37,385 nt of DNA from Janthinobacterium sp. GW458P (GTDB lineage Bacteria > Pseudomonadota > Gammaproteobacteria > Burkholderiales > Burkholderiaceae_D), in contig NZ_NEGZ01000014.1 in assembly GCF_002127585.1 (NCBI RefSeq), positions 87,373 through 124,757 of the forward strand. The letters are read 5' to 3'. Below, piece after piece: positions 6,674-14,888 of this stretch. A program made the translations under genes and the position numbers. The notes below the pieces were generated by a model. It was not told the DNA's origin and ran no database searches. It saw only the letters and a program-made list of their open reading frames with translations. Every line of letters begins with the position of its first letter. Positions within the stretch are counted from its first letter, which is position 1.

Positions 6674-9076
6674 TTACTTCAGCGTGCGCTGGAACAGCTG
6701 ATAAATGCGGCGGTACTCGTCATACCACGCTTCCGGCTGCACGAAGCCGTGGCGCTCCATCGGGTAGCTGGCCATTTCCCAGTTGTCCTTTTTGAGCTCG
6801 ATCAAGCGCTGCGACAGGCGCACGGAATCCTGGTAAAACACGTTATCGTCGATCATGCCGTGGGCGATCAGGAGGTTGCCCGTCAGCTTGTCGGCGTATT
6901 CGATCGGCGACGAAATTTTATACGCCTGCGGATCGACGTCCGGCGTGTTCAGGATGTTGGCCGTGTATTCGTGGTTGTACGTGGTCCAGTCCGTCACGGG
7001 ACGCAGGGCGGCGCCGGACTTGAAGATCTCCGGCGCGCGCATCAGGGCCATCAGGCTCATGAAGCCGCCATAGCTGCCGCCATAGATGCCCACGTTCTTG
7101 ATGTCGCCCTGGTGCCGGGCTGCCAGCCAGTTGGCGCCGTCGATGAAGTCTTCCAGTTCCGGATGGCCCATCTGGCGGTAGATGGCCGTGCGCCAAGCGC
7201 TGCCATAGCCCATCGAGGCGCGGTAGTCGACGTCGAGCACGATGTAGCCTTGCTCCACCAGCAGGTTGTGGAACATCTGCTCGCGGAAATACACGGGGTA
7301 GCGCTCGGTCACATTCTGCAGGTAGCCGGCGCCGTGGGCGAACATGACGATAGGATACTGCTTGCCCGCTTCCAGCTGCCTTGGCTTGTACAGCTTGGCC
7401 CAGATCGGCGCCGCGCCATGCGTGGACGGCACTTGCACCAGTTCCGGCATGACCCAGTTGCGCGCCTTGAAGGCATCGCTGCGCGTGTCCGTCAGGATGG
7501 TCGCCTTGCCGCCGGAGACAGGAATCGTGGCCAGCTGGGCCGGCAGGTAGCTGGTCGAATAGCGCAGCAGCAGCTTGCGGCCATCGGGCGACAGGCCGAA
7601 GTTTTCCACGCCTTTCAGATTCGTCACTTCGCGCGCGCCGCCATCGCTGGCCGTGCTGGCGCATACTTCATACGTGCCAGGTGCCTGCCGGTTGCACATA
7701 AAATAGGCATTCTTGCCGTCGCGGCTCCATTCGACGGCGCTCACTTCCCATTTGCCTTGCGTCAATGCGCGCGCCGGGGCCGCGCCGGTTTTCGCGTACA
7801 GGTGGGCGTAGCCGCTTTCCTCGGACAGATACCACAGGGTGGCGTTGTCGGGCAGCCAGCCGAATTCCTCGGCGCGGCGGTTGACCCAGGCCGTGTCGCT
7901 GATGCGGTGCGCCGGCACCAGGGCGGCGTTGGCCAGGTCGACGGTGGCGAGCCAGCCGTCCTTGTTGTCGATGGCGCGCACGCGCACGGCAACCTTGCTG
8001 CCGTCGGCGCTCCAGGCGATGCCGTCGCGCTGGGCGTCGATGCGCACGGGACGGTTGCCTTTCAGCGGCGGCAGCTTCTGTTCGTCGCGCAGGGAGGCCA
8101 GCGGGTCGGTGGCGATGCCGGGCAGGCTGTCGAAGGCGATGTCGCGCACCTGGCCCGTGCGCAAGTCCGCCAGTTTCAGGCTTTGCGCGATCGGCATGTT
8201 GCGGCCCACGCGCGTGCGTTCGTCGTCCGCTTCCGGGTAGCCCGTTTCCGTGACGTAGCGGGCCAGTTTGCCCAGCTTGCCCTTTTCGGCGGCCTTGTCC
8301 TGCGTGACGAACAGCAGCCAGCGGCCATCCGGCGACAGGGCGCTGCCGGAAATCGTCACTTTATCTCCCAGGTAGATCGGTTCCGGCGCGCGCGTGGCGT
8401 CCAGGCGGCGCTCTTCGTGGCGGCGCTCGCGGCTCGCATCGCGGTCTTGCTTCTGGCGCGCCAGGTTGACGATCAGGCGCAGCTGCAGCTCGCGCAGGGC
8501 GTCCGCTTCCGGCCTGGCGTCCGGGTCCTTGGCCGCGCGCAGCAGGGCGACGGGGGCGCTCAGGCGGTCAGCGCGGCTCCAGCTGAACCAGTCGTTGCCG
8601 CTGCGGTATTGCACGGCGCCGCCGTCGGCGCAATACTGCGGGTCGCTGATGGCGGAGACGCCCCGCGTGATCTGGATCAAGGCGCCGTTTTTCAGGTCGC
8701 GCTCGAACAGGTCGCCGTTGCGCAGCAGGATGGCGCGCGTGCCGGCCCGGTTGACGACCATTTGCTGGCCATCGAGGTTCGCCAATTGCGCATCGTCAAC
8801 CTTCTTGCCGCTATTGAGCGTGGCGTTTGCACCGGCTACCTGAAACGTGTCGCGCAGGGGCGAACCGAGGCGCTTTTGCTTGTAATACAGCTGGCCATTC
8901 CAGCCCCACCATGCCGCTTCGACGGGGGTGCCGATCCAGTCGGGATCGGCCATGGCCTGGTCCAGCGTGATTGGCGTGGGGACAGCGGTGGAAGGGGCCG
9001 CATGGGCGGCGGGCAGGGCGGCGGCCAGCAAGGTGAGCAGCAGAGGACGGGCCAACAGGGGAAGAACCAGACGCAT
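6674..9076 (-). CDS. S9 family prolyl oligopeptidase / dipeptidyl-peptidase IV-like
   Basis: The 800-residue exported serine peptidase has a signal peptide (MRLVLPLLARPLLLTLLAAA to about 26), then a long beta-propeller region (WSRDGK, LSPDGR and LSPDGRW repeats), then a C-terminal alpha/beta-hydrolase domain. The catalytic triad is visible: Ser 668 in GGSYGGF, Asp 743 in HGMIDDNV and His 776 in ERHGF. The family cleaves short peptides, often after Pro; here the product should act in the periplasm. The ATG at 9076 gives a full-length protein. It is a single-gene unit, back to back in direction with the c-di-GMP gene downstream of it on the map. Exact specificity cannot be read from sequence. 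Confidence 0.92.
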   Translation of the reverse strand: MRLVLPLLARPLLLTLLAAALPAAHAAPSTAVPTPITLDQAMADPDWIGTPVEAAWWGWNGQLYYKQKRLGSPLRDTFQVAGANATLNSGKKVDDAQLANLDGQQMVVNRAGTRAILLRNGDLFERDLKNGALIQITRGVSAISDPQYCADGGAVQYRSGNDWFSWSRADRLSAPVALLRAAKDPDARPEADALRELQLRLIVNLARQKQDRDASRERRHEERRLDATRAPEPIYLGDKVTISGSALSPDGRWLLFVTQDKAAEKGKLGKLARYVTETGYPEADDERTRVGRNMPIAQSLKLADLRTGQVRDIAFDSLPGIATDPLASLRDEQKLPPLKGNRPVRIDAQRDGIAWSADGSKVAVRVRAIDNKDGWLATVDLANAALVPAHRISDTAWVNRRAEEFGWLPDNATLWYLSEESGYAHLYAKTGAAPARALTQGKWEVSAVEWSRDGKNAYFMCNRQAPGTYEVCASTASDGGAREVTNLKGVENFGLSPDGRKLLLRYSTSYLPAQLATIPVSGGKATILTDTRSDAFKARNWVMPELVQVPSTHGAAPIWAKLYKPRQLEAGKQYPIVMFAHGAGYLQNVTERYPVYFREQMFHNLLVEQGYIVLDVDYRASMGYGSAWRTAIYRQMGHPELEDFIDGANWLAARHQGDIKNVGIYGGSYGGFMSLMALMRAPEIFKSGAALRPVTDWTTYNHEYTANILNTPDVDPQAYKISSPIEYADKLTGNLLIAHGMIDDNVFYQDSVRLSQRLIELKKDNWEMASYPMERHGFVQPEAWYDEYRRIYQLFQRTLK

Positions 9077-9168
9077 CGGGGATCGCTTTAAGAAAAGGGG
9101 ATGGTGAAGGTGCAGGCTATGAGGCCGGTATTCTAGCGGAGGAGTTTCACGCAGGAAATGTCGGAAAG

Positions 9169-11445
9169 CTAAGTCCTGGGCACCGCCAGCCAGGTGACAA
9201 AGTCATCGAGCGGCATCGCTTGCGCATACAGGTAGCCCTGCAAGCCGTCGCAATCATGGGCGATCAGGAAGTCGGCCTGCTCCTGCGTTTCGACGCCCTC
9301 GGCTACCACGCGCAAGCCCAGGTGGCGCGCCATGGCCAGGATGGCTTGCACGATGGCCGTGTCGTGCGCGTTGCGCGGCGTGTCGTCGATGAAGCGCTTG
9401 TCGATTTTCAGTTCGTACAGCGGCATCGAGGTCAGGTAGGCGAGGCTGGAATAGCCGGTGCCGAAATCGTCGATGGAAAAACGGATGCCCAGGGCGGCCA
9501 AGTCGCGCATGCGCGCCAGCGAGGCGTCGCGCTGGTCGATCAGCAAGCCTTCCGTCAGCTCCAGGATCAGGGCGGCGGCCGGCGTGCCGTGTTCGGCCAG
9601 CGCCGCCTGCACGCGGGCGGCGAAATCGGGCTGGCGGAACTGGGCCGGGCTGACATTCACGGACAGGGCGACGGGCTGCCCGGCCTGCGCCAGCACCGTG
9701 GCGGCGCGGCACGCTTCGTGCAGGGCCCAGTTGCCCAGTCTGACGATCAGCCCCGATTCCTCGGCGATGGGGATGAAGACGTCCGGCGCGATATGGCTGC
9801 CGTCCGCCTGCGGCCAGCGCATCAGCAATTCGGCGCCCGTCACCCGGCCGTGGCGGTCGACCTGCGGCTGCGCGTGCATGCGCAGTTCGCCCAGGTCGAG
9901 GGCGCGCGCCAGCGCCCGTTCCAGCGTCAGGCGGCGCTCCACGCCAGCCTGCATGGCCGCTTCAAAGAAGGCGATGCCGTTGCGCCCTTCCGCCTTGGCG
10001 CGGTACATGGCGATGTCCGCTTCGCGCAGCAGGTCGTGCGCCTGCAGCTGCGCTTTCGGCAGCAGGGTCACGCCGATGCTGGCCGAGCAGTGGTAGGACT
10101 GGCCGGCGATGTCGAAGTCGCGGGCGATGGCGGCGCGGATTTTTTCGGCCACCTGGGACGCCGGGCGGGCGGCGCTGTCCAGGTCATCGGCCAGGTGCGC
10201 CAGCAGCACCACGAATTCATCGCCGCCGATGCGCGCCACGGTGTCGGCCTTGCGCATCAGCTGCGCCAGGCGTTCGCCGGCCATGCGCAGCAGCGCGTCG
10301 CCGGTGGCGTGGCCGCGCGCGTCGTTGATGTGCTTGAAGTGGTCGAGGTCGATGAACAGCAGCGCGCTGATGGTATGGTCGCGCGGCGCGGCGGCCAGCA
10401 GGTGGTCGAGGCGGTCCATCAGCAGGCGCCGGTTGGGCAAGCCCGTCAGCACGTCGTAGAAGGCCAGGCGGTGGATGTCCGCTTCCGATTTCTTGCGCTC
10501 GCCGATTTCCCGCTCGACGGCCACCCAGTGCGTCTGCCTGCCGTCCGCATCCGCAAACGGCACCAGCTCCGCTTCCACCCAATACGCCTTGCCGGCCTTG
10601 TTGTAGTTCAGCAACTCCGCCCTGGCCGGCTGGGCGCTGGCCATGGCGGCGGCGACGCGCGCCAGTTCGTCCGCGTCGGTGGCAGGGCCCTGCTGGAACA
10701 GCAGGCTGCGGCCCAGTACCTCGGCGCGCGCATAGCCGCTGCTGCGCTCGAAGGCGTCGTTGACGAAGATGATGCGAGTGGCCGGCGCCGCACCGGCGCC
10801 GAGGGAGGGGGCAGGCGGGGCGTCGGCCACTTCGGCGATCATCACCATGTCGTTCAGGCGGGCCAGCGCCGTGGCCGTCAGGCGCAGCTCGGCGTTCAAC
10901 TGCGACAGGGCCTGGCTGCTGTCTTCCAGGTGGCGCAGCAGGAAGGCGCAGGACAGGGTCAGCACGGCGGCGATGAACAGGAAGTTCAGGGCCACGATCA
11001 GGGCGCGCAGCACGGGGGAATCGGGCGTGCCCGGCAGGCGCAGGGCGACGTCGGGGTGCAGGCCGAGGAAAAAAATGGTCAGCGAGGTCAGGACCAGGGT
11101 CGACAAGGCTGGCCGCATGCCCAGCAGCAGTGCCGCCAGCACGGGCATGAGCATCATGTAGATCTGGCTGACGGGACCGATTTTCAGCAGCAGGCCCACG
11201 CCTACCAGGTAGGCGACGATGAGGAATTGCCACACGCGCCAGCGGTAGGGCATGGCGCGCAGATGCCAGAGGACGCCGATCCAGCCGATGCCCAGCAAGT
11301 CGAGGGCGACGATGGACCAGATCGCTTCGCTGGCGGCCAGCAACGCACTGGGAATGGCCGTGACGAAGCCAAGCAGCAACACCGCCTGCAGCAGGCGGTC
11401 AAAGACCTGGCCGCGCCAGTGCGCGAGATCGTTCGACGCCGCCAC
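9169..11445 (-). CDS. Membrane PAS-GGDEF-EAL cyclic-di-GMP protein
   Basis: The 758-residue protein begins with about six membrane segments (residues 15-185), then a PAS domain (about 200-320, with IIFVNDAFERSSGY and a WVEAELVPF core), a GGDEF domain with intact GGDEF at 407-411 and an RKAD inhibitory site just before it, and an EAL domain. In the EAL domain the signature is GAELLMRW, so the first Glu is kept while A becomes L; LTEG, DDFGTGYSS, KIDK and EGVET are present, consistent with active phosphodiesterase. Both synthesis and breakdown of c-di-GMP are possible. The start is GTG at 11445, with AAAGGA seven bases upstream. The signal sensed by the membrane part is unknown. Confidence 0.92.
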   Translation of the reverse strand: MAASNDLAHWRGQVFDRLLQAVLLLGFVTAIPSALLAASEAIWSIVALDLLGIGWIGVLWHLRAMPYRWRVWQFLIVAYLVGVGLLLKIGPVSQIYMMLMPVLAALLLGMRPALSTLVLTSLTIFFLGLHPDVALRLPGTPDSPVLRALIVALNFLFIAAVLTLSCAFLLRHLEDSSQALSQLNAELRLTATALARLNDMVMIAEVADAPPAPSLGAGAAPATRIIFVNDAFERSSGYARAEVLGRSLLFQQGPATDADELARVAAAMASAQPARAELLNYNKAGKAYWVEAELVPFADADGRQTHWVAVEREIGERKKSEADIHRLAFYDVLTGLPNRRLLMDRLDHLLAAAPRDHTISALLFIDLDHFKHINDARGHATGDALLRMAGERLAQLMRKADTVARIGGDEFVVLLAHLADDLDSAARPASQVAEKIRAAIARDFDIAGQSYHCSASIGVTLLPKAQLQAHDLLREADIAMYRAKAEGRNGIAFFEAAMQAGVERRLTLERALARALDLGELRMHAQPQVDRHGRVTGAELLMRWPQADGSHIAPDVFIPIAEESGLIVRLGNWALHEACRAATVLAQAGQPVALSVNVSPAQFRQPDFAARVQAALAEHGTPAAALILELTEGLLIDQRDASLARMRDLAALGIRFSIDDFGTGYSSLAYLTSMPLYELKIDKRFIDDTPRNAHDTAIVQAILAMARHLGLRVVAEGVETQEQADFLIAHDCDGLQGYLYAQAMPLDDFVTWLAVPRT

Positions 11446-11558
11446 GCTGCCGTCCTTTCTCCAGAATGCCGTGTAACCGTACTGAGCAGTAGGTTGATTA
11501 AATACTACGCGCTATCTTTCTCCATGTCATCTTGATCATTCATCATGATCGCCGGCGT

Positions 11559-11900
11559 TCAGCGTTCAGTGTTGCCGGCCGATTCATTGATCCATTGGTA
11601 GGGCATGATCACCTTGCAGGCAACGGGCTGGCCGTCCAGTGTTTCCGGCTGGAAAATGCATTTGGCCAACGCATCGCGGGCCGCCTCGTCGATGGCGGGA
11701 TAGCCGCTGGAGCGGATGACTGCCGCTGCGCTGACCTTGCCGTCTGCCTGCACCGTGCAGTGCAAGGTCACCCGGCCTTGGGCGCCGCGCCGTTTTGCGC
11801 CCGCGGGCCAGGCTGGCGGCGTGCAGCCGGCCGGCATGCTGGCCGGCGGAGGAAGGAGACAGGCGACAGGGCAAGAGGCAACTCCAAATGGTGGGAGCAA
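11559..11900 (-). CDS. TonB C-terminal-like protein, probably 5'-truncated
   Basis: The last 90 residues match the TonB C-terminal fold: CTPPAWP, GRVTLHCTVQADGKVSAAAV, IRSSGYPAIDEAA, then CIFQPETLDGQPV. Such small proteins usually have a signal peptide before the CxPPxWP motif. Here the only upstream sequence is a Cys/Pro-rich stretch read from a TTG at 11900, with no ribosome site, directly against a terminator hairpin (11899-11924). An internal ATG at 11837 also lacks a ribosome site. The gene therefore looks cut at its 5' end, or uses an unrecognised start. A small palindrome (11534-11539 with 11545-11550) follows its stop. Function, if any, is unclear; no exbB or exbD is nearby. Confidence 0.55.
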   Translation of the reverse strand: MLPPFGVASCPVACLLPPPASMPAGCTPPAWPAGAKRRGAQGRVTLHCTVQADGKVSAAAVIRSSGYPAIDEAARDALAKCIFQPETLDGQPVACKVIMPYQWINESAGNTER

Positions 11901-11924
11901 AAAAAAGCCAGCCTTCAGGCTGGC
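11899..11924 (-). terminator. Terminator of the PsiF-repeat gene
   Basis: The stem GCCAGCC/GGCTGGC (11907-11913, 11918-11924) with loop TTCA is followed on the minus strand by eight T. It lies about 40 bases past the stop of the PsiF-repeat gene and abuts the TonB-like frame. Confidence 0.85.
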
Positions 11925-11964
11925 ACTGCGCGGTGAAGCGCACAGTGGCGCTTCGAACCGGCGC

Positions 11965-12270
11965 TTATTTCTTCGGTGCGCTCAGGCATTCTTTCATGAA
12001 AGCCTTACGGGCGTCGCCCTTCATGTCCTTGGCGTCGGCATTGCACGCCTTCATCTTGTTTTGCTGGGTCATGGCCGGCGCCGGCTTGGCGCTCAGGCAT
12101 TCCTTCATGAAGGTTTTGCGTTCATCGCCTTTCTTGCCAGCGGCATCGGCATTGCAGGTGGTCATTTTCGATTGCTGCGCCGTCTTGGCGACGGGCGCCG
12201 CTTCCGGTGCGGCGGCAAAGGCGGTACCGGCAAACGCGGCGGCGATGCAGAGGGCGATTAATTGTTTCAT
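11965..12270 (-). CDS. PsiF repeat-containing exported protein
   Basis: From ATG at 12270 the product is 101 residues: a Sec signal peptide (MKQLIALCIAAAFAGTAFA) and two PsiF repeats, QQSKMTTCNADAAGKKGDER plus KTFMKECLSA, then QQNKMKACNADAKDMKGDAR plus KAFMKECLSAPKK. Each repeat has two Cys that could pair. PsiF in E. coli is induced by phosphate starvation; its biochemical role is unknown. The start is chosen over an in-frame ATG 14 codons upstream because AAGGA stands six bases before it and the signal peptide starts there. No clear Pho box was found upstream. It is monocistronic, with its own terminator. Confidence 0.88.
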   Translation of the reverse strand: MKQLIALCIAAAFAGTAFAAAPEAAPVAKTAQQSKMTTCNADAAGKKGDERKTFMKECLSAKPAPAMTQQNKMKACNADAKDMKGDARKAFMKECLSAPKK

Positions 12271-12536
12271 GGCAAATCCTTGTAGACGCTGGCGGTGGAA
12301 AGGGGCATGCAATCGGCACGGAAGTGCCGATATGCAAAACGTAACTAACTATATGACATTTATCAACAAGATTTCGAATTGAGTGTGTCTTTTTGTTACT
12401 GCCAGGCGCCAGGCGCCCGCCCGCTGGCCAGGGCCGCCATTCTGCGGCGGCAGCGGTCCCATTTTTTGCTATGCTAGCGTCTTTCCACCGGCCGATGCCG
12501 CTGCCTTGGCCGGCGCACCCTCAATACGGAGTAGTT

Positions 12537-13076
12537 ATGGTCTCGTTGCAAGAGCAGTTTTTAAAGGCCGGCCTGGTCGACAAGAAGAAGGTCAAATTGG
12601 CCAACCAGGACAAGAGCAAGCAAAAAAAGGACGAGCGCAAGAGCGGCACGCAGAGCGTCGACGAGGTGCGCCTGGCCGCGCTCGAGACGCAGCGCAAGAA
12701 TGCCGAGCGCGCACGCGAACTGAACGCCCAGCGCGATGCGGCCGCCAACCAGAAAGCCATCGTGGCGCAGATCGCGCAAATGGTGCAAAAGAACCGCCAG
12801 AGCAAGGGCAACAACGGCGACGTGCCATATAACTTCACGTTCAACAACAAGATCGAGCGCATCTACGTGACGGCCGCCGTGCAGGCGCATCTGGTGGCGG
12901 GCCGCCTGGTGATCGTCTGCCTGGGCGGCGCCGTGGAACTGGTGCCGCGCATCATCGCCGACAAGATCGCCGAACGCGACGCGGCCATCGTCGTGCGCGT
13001 GAAACAGGCCAGCACGGAAGTGGATGAAGACGATCCGTACGCGGCGTTCCAGATTCCTGACGATTTGATGTGGTAA
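12537..13076 (+). CDS. DUF2058 family protein (YaiL-like)
   Basis: The 179-residue cytosolic protein starts MVSLQEQFLKAGLVDKKKVK and has a long charged, Lys/Arg/Gln-rich helical N-terminal half (about residues 20-90, probably coiled coil), followed by a compact domain with YNFTFNNKIERIYV, HLVAGRLVIV and VPRIIADKIAERD. This is the layout of DUF2058 (E. coli YaiL), whose role is not established beyond nucleoprotein or polysome association. ATG 12537 follows GGAG at close spacing, so the in-frame extension upstream is not used. An inverted repeat CTTGCAGC/GCTGCAAG at 13084-13119 follows and may help end transcription. Confidence 0.88.
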   Translation: MVSLQEQFLKAGLVDKKKVKLANQDKSKQKKDERKSGTQSVDEVRLAALETQRKNAERARELNAQRDAAANQKAIVAQIAQMVQKNRQSKGNNGDVPYNFTFNNKIERIYVTAAVQAHLVAGRLVIVCLGGAVELVPRIIADKIAERDAAIVVRVKQASTEVDEDDPYAAFQIPDDLMW

Positions 13077-13206
13077 GGCCGCGCTTGCAGCGTTGAGACA
13101 CGAATGCAGATGCTGCAAGCAAGAAAATAAGAGCAATCGCTGAGGCTGCTCAAGGTCGGCACAGCCCAGCGCGGCATGCTGTGGGAATCTTCCCATCGGG
13201 CATGCC

Positions 13207-14211
13207 ATGACGATACTTTCCTATGACCGCTCGCGCCTGCATGCCATGCTGGTGGCGCTCGATCAGCAAGCCGAGCGTGACCTGCGGACGCCGGCTTTGT
13301 GGTGTCTGACTTGCATCGCCCAGCGCCCCATGCCAGCATGGTTGCCGCCGATTTCGCCCATGGCCATGCGCTCGCCGTCACCGCCATGCTGCACAGCGTG
13401 AGCCTCGGTTTACGCCATGGCAGCATGCGGCGGCAAGCCATACTCGGCGCCGCCATGCACAATGCGCGGCTCGGCCCCAAGGTCGCCATGTGGCTAGCGC
13501 GCAATGAACTGGCGCTGGCCAGGCATCCGTCCTTGCAGGCGCGAACGGCGGCTATCGAGACGGCGCCTGCCTTGCTGGCGCGCACCGCGCCGGCCACTGC
13601 CGTCAAAGGCGTGGTGGCAAACGCAAGCAAGGTCGCGCGCGACATGGAAATCCTGCGCTTCTACGCGGCCCAGGGCAACCGTGAAGCCTACTGGAACTAT
13701 CTGGCCGCCGGCGGCGACCGTTATGCGCGGCTGGCGCTGGGTGTCGTGCGCAATGACACCATCAGCGGCGTCATTGCCAGCGGTTATGCACAGGTGCGGG
13801 CAGATCAGCTTGGGAGAGTGATGAGCACAACGATCTGCCGCAGCGCGTGCGGCACGATGTGATCACGGTGTTTTATGAAAAGGACTTGTATTTATACCCA
13901 TCGCGCAAACGGATAGAAACGCAGGTTGTCTGCGACCCGGATTTTTTTCCCGATCCCGGTACGGAAAGAGCGAACGCGTTGAAGAAGCGCGTAAGTTGGT
14001 CATTAATCCCCGCTGCTCGCACGATATTTTCCTGCACGGCTTGAGGAATTCTCATATCGACATCGGCTACTTTCGCAGCCATCTGCATGAATGGCAAGCC
14101 ATCGAGCAGGCTGTGGTCGCGTTGCCGGATTCATTGAATCAAGAGCCGCAGAAGGCCTTGTCGCTGGCGCGGCAGCGCGATGCTCGGCTTGAAAGCGGGA
14201 TGGGACGATAA
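13207..14211 (+). pseudogene. Gene of unknown family broken by at least three frameshifts
   Basis: Three overlapping plus-strand frames read as one protein if joined. Frame one (from ATG 13207) encodes MTILSYDRSRLHAMLVALDQ and about ten more residues. Near 13290-13298 coding moves to a second frame (VVSDLHRPAPHASMVAADF onward), which covers a helical region and the motif YWNYLAAGGDRYARLALGVV up to about 13815. There it moves to a third frame (AWESDEHNDLPQRVRHDVIT onward), and near 13975 to a fourth segment (VEEARKLVINPRCSHDIFLH onward) ending in TAA at 14209-14211. Codon use stays typical across the joins. The family was not recognised. It is a pseudogene, or the assembly has errors here. Confidence 0.6.
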
Positions 14212-14215
14212 ACGC

Positions 14216-14243
14216 AAAAACGCCACCCGAAGGTGGCGTTTTT
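14216..14243. terminator. Bidirectional terminator between broken gene and tRNA-Phe copy 2
   Basis: The perfect stem CGCCACC/GGTGGCG (14221-14227, 14232-14238) with a CGAA loop is flanked by A5 and T5. It can end both the plus-strand broken gene and the minus-strand tRNA. Confidence 0.88.
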
Positions 14244-14261
14244 GAACGTATTACGAATTCT

Positions 14262-14337
14262 TGGTGGCCCGGGGCGGAATCGAACCACCGACACAAGGAT
14301 TTTCAATCCTCTGCTCTACCGACTGAGCTACCAGGCC
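14262..14337 (-). tRNA. tRNA-Phe(GAA), copy 2
   Basis: This is the same 76-base sequence as the copy at 3943-4018, with encoded CCA and anticodon GAA in the loop TTGAAAA. The short flanks are also shared: GAATTC before the 3' end and the TATAAT block before the 5' end. The terminator differs in stem sequence. Confidence 0.97.
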
Positions 14338-14347
14338 AAGGTGGCGA

Positions 14348-14375
14348 ATTATAGCAGACCAAAACGGGAATGCAA
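14348..14375 (-). promoter_or_regulatory. Promoter of tRNA-Phe copy 2
   Basis: On the minus strand TTGCAT is followed after 16 bases by a perfect TATAAT, which lies eleven bases before the tRNA 5' end. The -10 block is identical to that of the first copy; the -35 is better here. Confidence 0.7.
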
Positions 14376-14433
14376 GAGCCGGCTGCGACTTTTCCCGGAT
14401 TTCCTGCATGGGCATCAGCTTACTTGCCTGTGG

Positions 14434-14450
14434 ATCAAATATGATTTGAT
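14434..14450. promoter_or_regulatory. 17-bp palindrome upstream of the monooxygenase remnant
   Basis: ATCAAAT-ATG-ATTTGAT is a perfect inverted repeat with a three-base centre. It lies between the minus-strand tRNA-Phe promoter and the plus-strand monooxygenase fragment and looks like an operator, but no regulator is encoded nearby. Confidence 0.4.
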
Positions 14451-14522
14451 GTAAACGGTATTTTCCTCAATAAACGATGGCGCATGGCGTGGCCATCGAA
14501 ATCTGTTTGAGAGGACTGCCGC

Positions 14523-14797
14523 ATGAGCGCCACCACCAATCACACCTCCACCTCGACCTGGATGAAGATCCTCCCATGCCGCTGCAGCGTTTCCGCTTCG
14601 GCTGCCGCACGGGGCGCGATGGCCTGATCGCGGAGCTGCACGCCATGCGTGCGGCCGGCGTGCGGCATATCGGCCTGCAGTTGCGGCAGAACCGCCGCCC
14701 GCTGACAGAGACCTTGCAGGAGATCGCGGCATATGTGCTGCCGCATTTCACGCAGAAGGAGAGAGTCCATCCGTCTGAGCGCTTGTGTAGCGCATGA
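14523..14797 (+). pseudogene. C-terminal remnant of a luciferase-like monooxygenase
   Basis: The frame encoding HLHLDLDEDPPMPLQRFRFG, then RTGRDGLIAELHAMRAAGV and HIGLQLRQNRRPLTETLQEI, matches my memory of the C-terminal end of flavin-dependent luciferase-like oxidoreductases, which are normally above 300 residues. Only about 90 residues remain. An ATG at 14523 with a good GAGAGGA ribosome site opens a different frame (MSATTNHTSTSTW), so start and body are out of frame, as expected after an internal deletion. A terminator follows. Probably non-functional; a short product from ATG 14577 cannot be excluded. Confidence 0.6.
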
Positions 14798-14822
14798 TGT
14801 TGCCGGATAATCAAGCACTCAA

Positions 14823-14861
14823 CGCCGCTCGTGAACCCGAAGTTCATGCGCGGCGCTTTTT
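14823..14861 (+). terminator. Rho-independent terminator
   Basis: The stem CGCCGC/GCGGCG extends inward through GTGAAC/GTTCAT and is followed by TTTTT. It separates the monooxygenase remnant from the S41 peptidase gene, whose start is 28 bases further. Confidence 0.8.
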
Positions 14862-14888
14862 CATGGCGGAACCGGCGGGGAGTGGCGA

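Noticed and set aside
6665..9091. Long plus-strand open frame (about 808 codons) opposite the S9 peptidase
   Set aside because: It mirrors a clear peptidase gene on the other strand; composition is rich in Arg, His, Gly and Ala with no domain, a known artefact of GC-rich codon bias.
9220..11535. Long plus-strand open frame (about 771 codons) opposite the GGDEF-EAL gene
   Set aside because: Antisense shadow of a recognisable gene; no family motif and no ribosome site.
12271..12370. Possible Pho box upstream of the PsiF-repeat gene (TGTCATATAG on the minus strand)
   Set aside because: Only one half-site is convincing; the second 7-base repeat at the expected 11-base step does not match.
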